Source: Bacteroidota bacterium | GTDB lineage: Bacteria > Bacteroidota > Bacteroidia > Chitinophagales > LD1 | Direction of reading: 5' to 3' | NCBI GenBank assembly: GCA_028288545.1 | Contig: JAQBNQ010000025.1 | Location: 1 to 5,799 of the forward strand | Length of the DNA: 5,799 bases | Shown: positions 5,136-5,799 of the stretch, piece by piece | How positions within the stretch are numbered: the stretch's first letter is position 1 | Layout of the letters: each line of letters opens with the position of its first letter | Notes under the pieces: generated by a model | Database searches by the model: none | Told to the model about the DNA's origin: nothing | Seen by the model: only the letters and a program-made list of their open reading frames with translations | Program-made: the position numbers and the translations under genes

Positions 5136-5799
5136 ATGCCATTTAAATCCCTCACTATAATATTTCTATTAACCCTCTTATTCAAAGCCCAGAGTCAAAA
5201 CGTATCCATTGCTGCGCTTCAAATGAATGTATTCTACGTAGGCATTGATAACCCCGTGCGCATAGCAGTCGAAAACGTACCGACCAAAAACCTAATTATA
5301 GAGATCACAGAAGGAAAAATAACCCCGCAAAAAGACGAACCCGGTGTATACATTGTGCACCTAACAAGCCCCGGCTCAGTAGCAATCAGGGTCCGGCAAA
5401 AGTTGGGGAAAGACCGCTCAAAACTCCTCTCCGAACAAAAATTCAGGGTTAAAAGAATACCCGATCCTGTAGTTACTTTGGGTGGGCATCTCAGGGGTGG
5501 CTTTGTAAATTCAAATGCAATACGCAGTACACCGGGCCTTGTTGCAATTCTTGAAAACACCGATTTTGAAGCCAGGTTTAGCATTAAGCAGTTTAAAGTC
5601 ATCACCTGCCAAAATGGTGACATTATCGAAATTGAAAACGAAGGCCCCGTATTCAATAAAAAGGTCCGCAACCTCCTCGACAGTTCCAAAAGCGGCGATG
5701 CCCTTTATTTTGAAGACATCATTGTTATTAGCCCCAACAGCCAACCGCAGAAGGTGGAACCTTTAAGGTTTATGATAGACGGCTACATCAGCCACACCT
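5136..5799 (+). CDS. Exported protein with GldM C-terminal-like domains, 3' end cut by window edge
   Basis: Open frame from the ATG at 5136 through the right edge, 221 residues visible with no stop. Residues 1-20 form a signal peptide: Lys4, hydrophobic 6-16, and likely cleavage after AQS (18-20). The mature N-terminus, MNVFYVGIDNPVRIAVENVP (30-49), matches the conserved MNVxYxGxDNP opening of GldM's third domain. FRVKRIPDPVVTLGG (103-117) matches the linker into the last GldM domain, and the rest follows the GldM C-terminal pattern. In GldM these beta-rich domains are the periplasmic shaft of the type 9 secretion and gliding motor. This protein lacks GldM's cytoplasmic-membrane helix and coiled N-terminal domains, carrying a cleavable signal peptide instead, so it is a paralogue or domain-sharing protein rather than GldM itself. 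The start is preferred because it opens the signal peptide. No gldK, gldL or gldN is visible nearby. Its role is unknown. Confidence 0.85.
   Translation, partial: MPFKSLTIIFLLTLLFKAQSQNVSIAALQMNVFYVGIDNPVRIAVENVPTKNLIIEITEGKITPQKDEPGVYIVHLTSPGSVAIRVRQKLGKDRSKLLSEQKFRVKRIPDPVVTLGGHLRGGFVNSNAIRSTPGLVAILENTDFEARFSIKQFKVITCQNGDIIEIENEGPVFNKKVRNLLDSSKSGDALYFEDIIVISPNSQPQKVEPLRFMIDGYISHT

Noticed and set aside
5234..5689. 151-residue minus-strand frame
   Set aside because: It is antisense to the GldM-like gene, whose conserved motifs fix the plus strand as coding.

Overview
This 5.8 kb window looks like ordinary chromosome from a member of the Bacteroidota, most likely a Sphingobacteriaceae-type organism in the Pedobacter/Mucilaginibacter range. 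The reasons are a glutamyl-tRNA synthetase of the zinc-less Bacteroidota type with its lineage-typical insert, a secreted protein with GldM-type C-terminal domains, start codons without clear Shine-Dalgarno sequences, and several matches to the Bacteroidota -7 promoter element TAnnTTTG. The genus is an inference from general resemblance; no phylogeny could be run.

Layout: (1) Positions 1-1338, minus strand: a two-gene unit. A polysaccharide deacetylase (NodB fold) is followed by a TatD-family metal-dependent hydrolase. They overlap by the four bases ATGA, and the hydrolase runs off the left edge. (2) 1339-1483: a divergent spacer with possible -7 elements facing both ways. (3) 1484-3019, plus strand: gltX, complete. 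(4) 3142-3462, plus strand: a small, extremely acidic protein (48% Asp+Glu) of unknown function. (5) 3541-3948, plus strand: a stand-alone cobalamin-binding domain of the methylmalonyl-CoA mutase small-subunit type, separated from the acidic gene by a strong hairpin. (6) 3949-4229: a spacer between convergent genes, packed with GGTTGAC repeats in both orientations, one perfect 14-bp hairpin that reads as an intrinsic terminator for the minus strand, and a second short palindrome. (7) 4230-4973, minus strand: a predicted lipoprotein of unknown family. (8) 4974-5135: a divergent spacer. (9) 5136-5799, plus strand: the first 221 residues of an exported protein with GldM C-terminal-like domains, cut by the right edge.

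The genes do not form one pathway. gltX and the hydrolase/deacetylase pair are housekeeping or envelope-related. The B12-binding protein would need a catalytic mutase subunit encoded elsewhere. The lipoprotein and GldM-like protein are both envelope proteins, divergently transcribed. I see no defence system, CRISPR array, RNA gene or intact mobile element. The least ordinary items are the repeat-rich spacer at 3949-4229, a 14-bp tandem repeat inside the deacetylase reading frame just before a catalytic motif, the acidic protein, and the GldM-like protein away from any visible gld genes.
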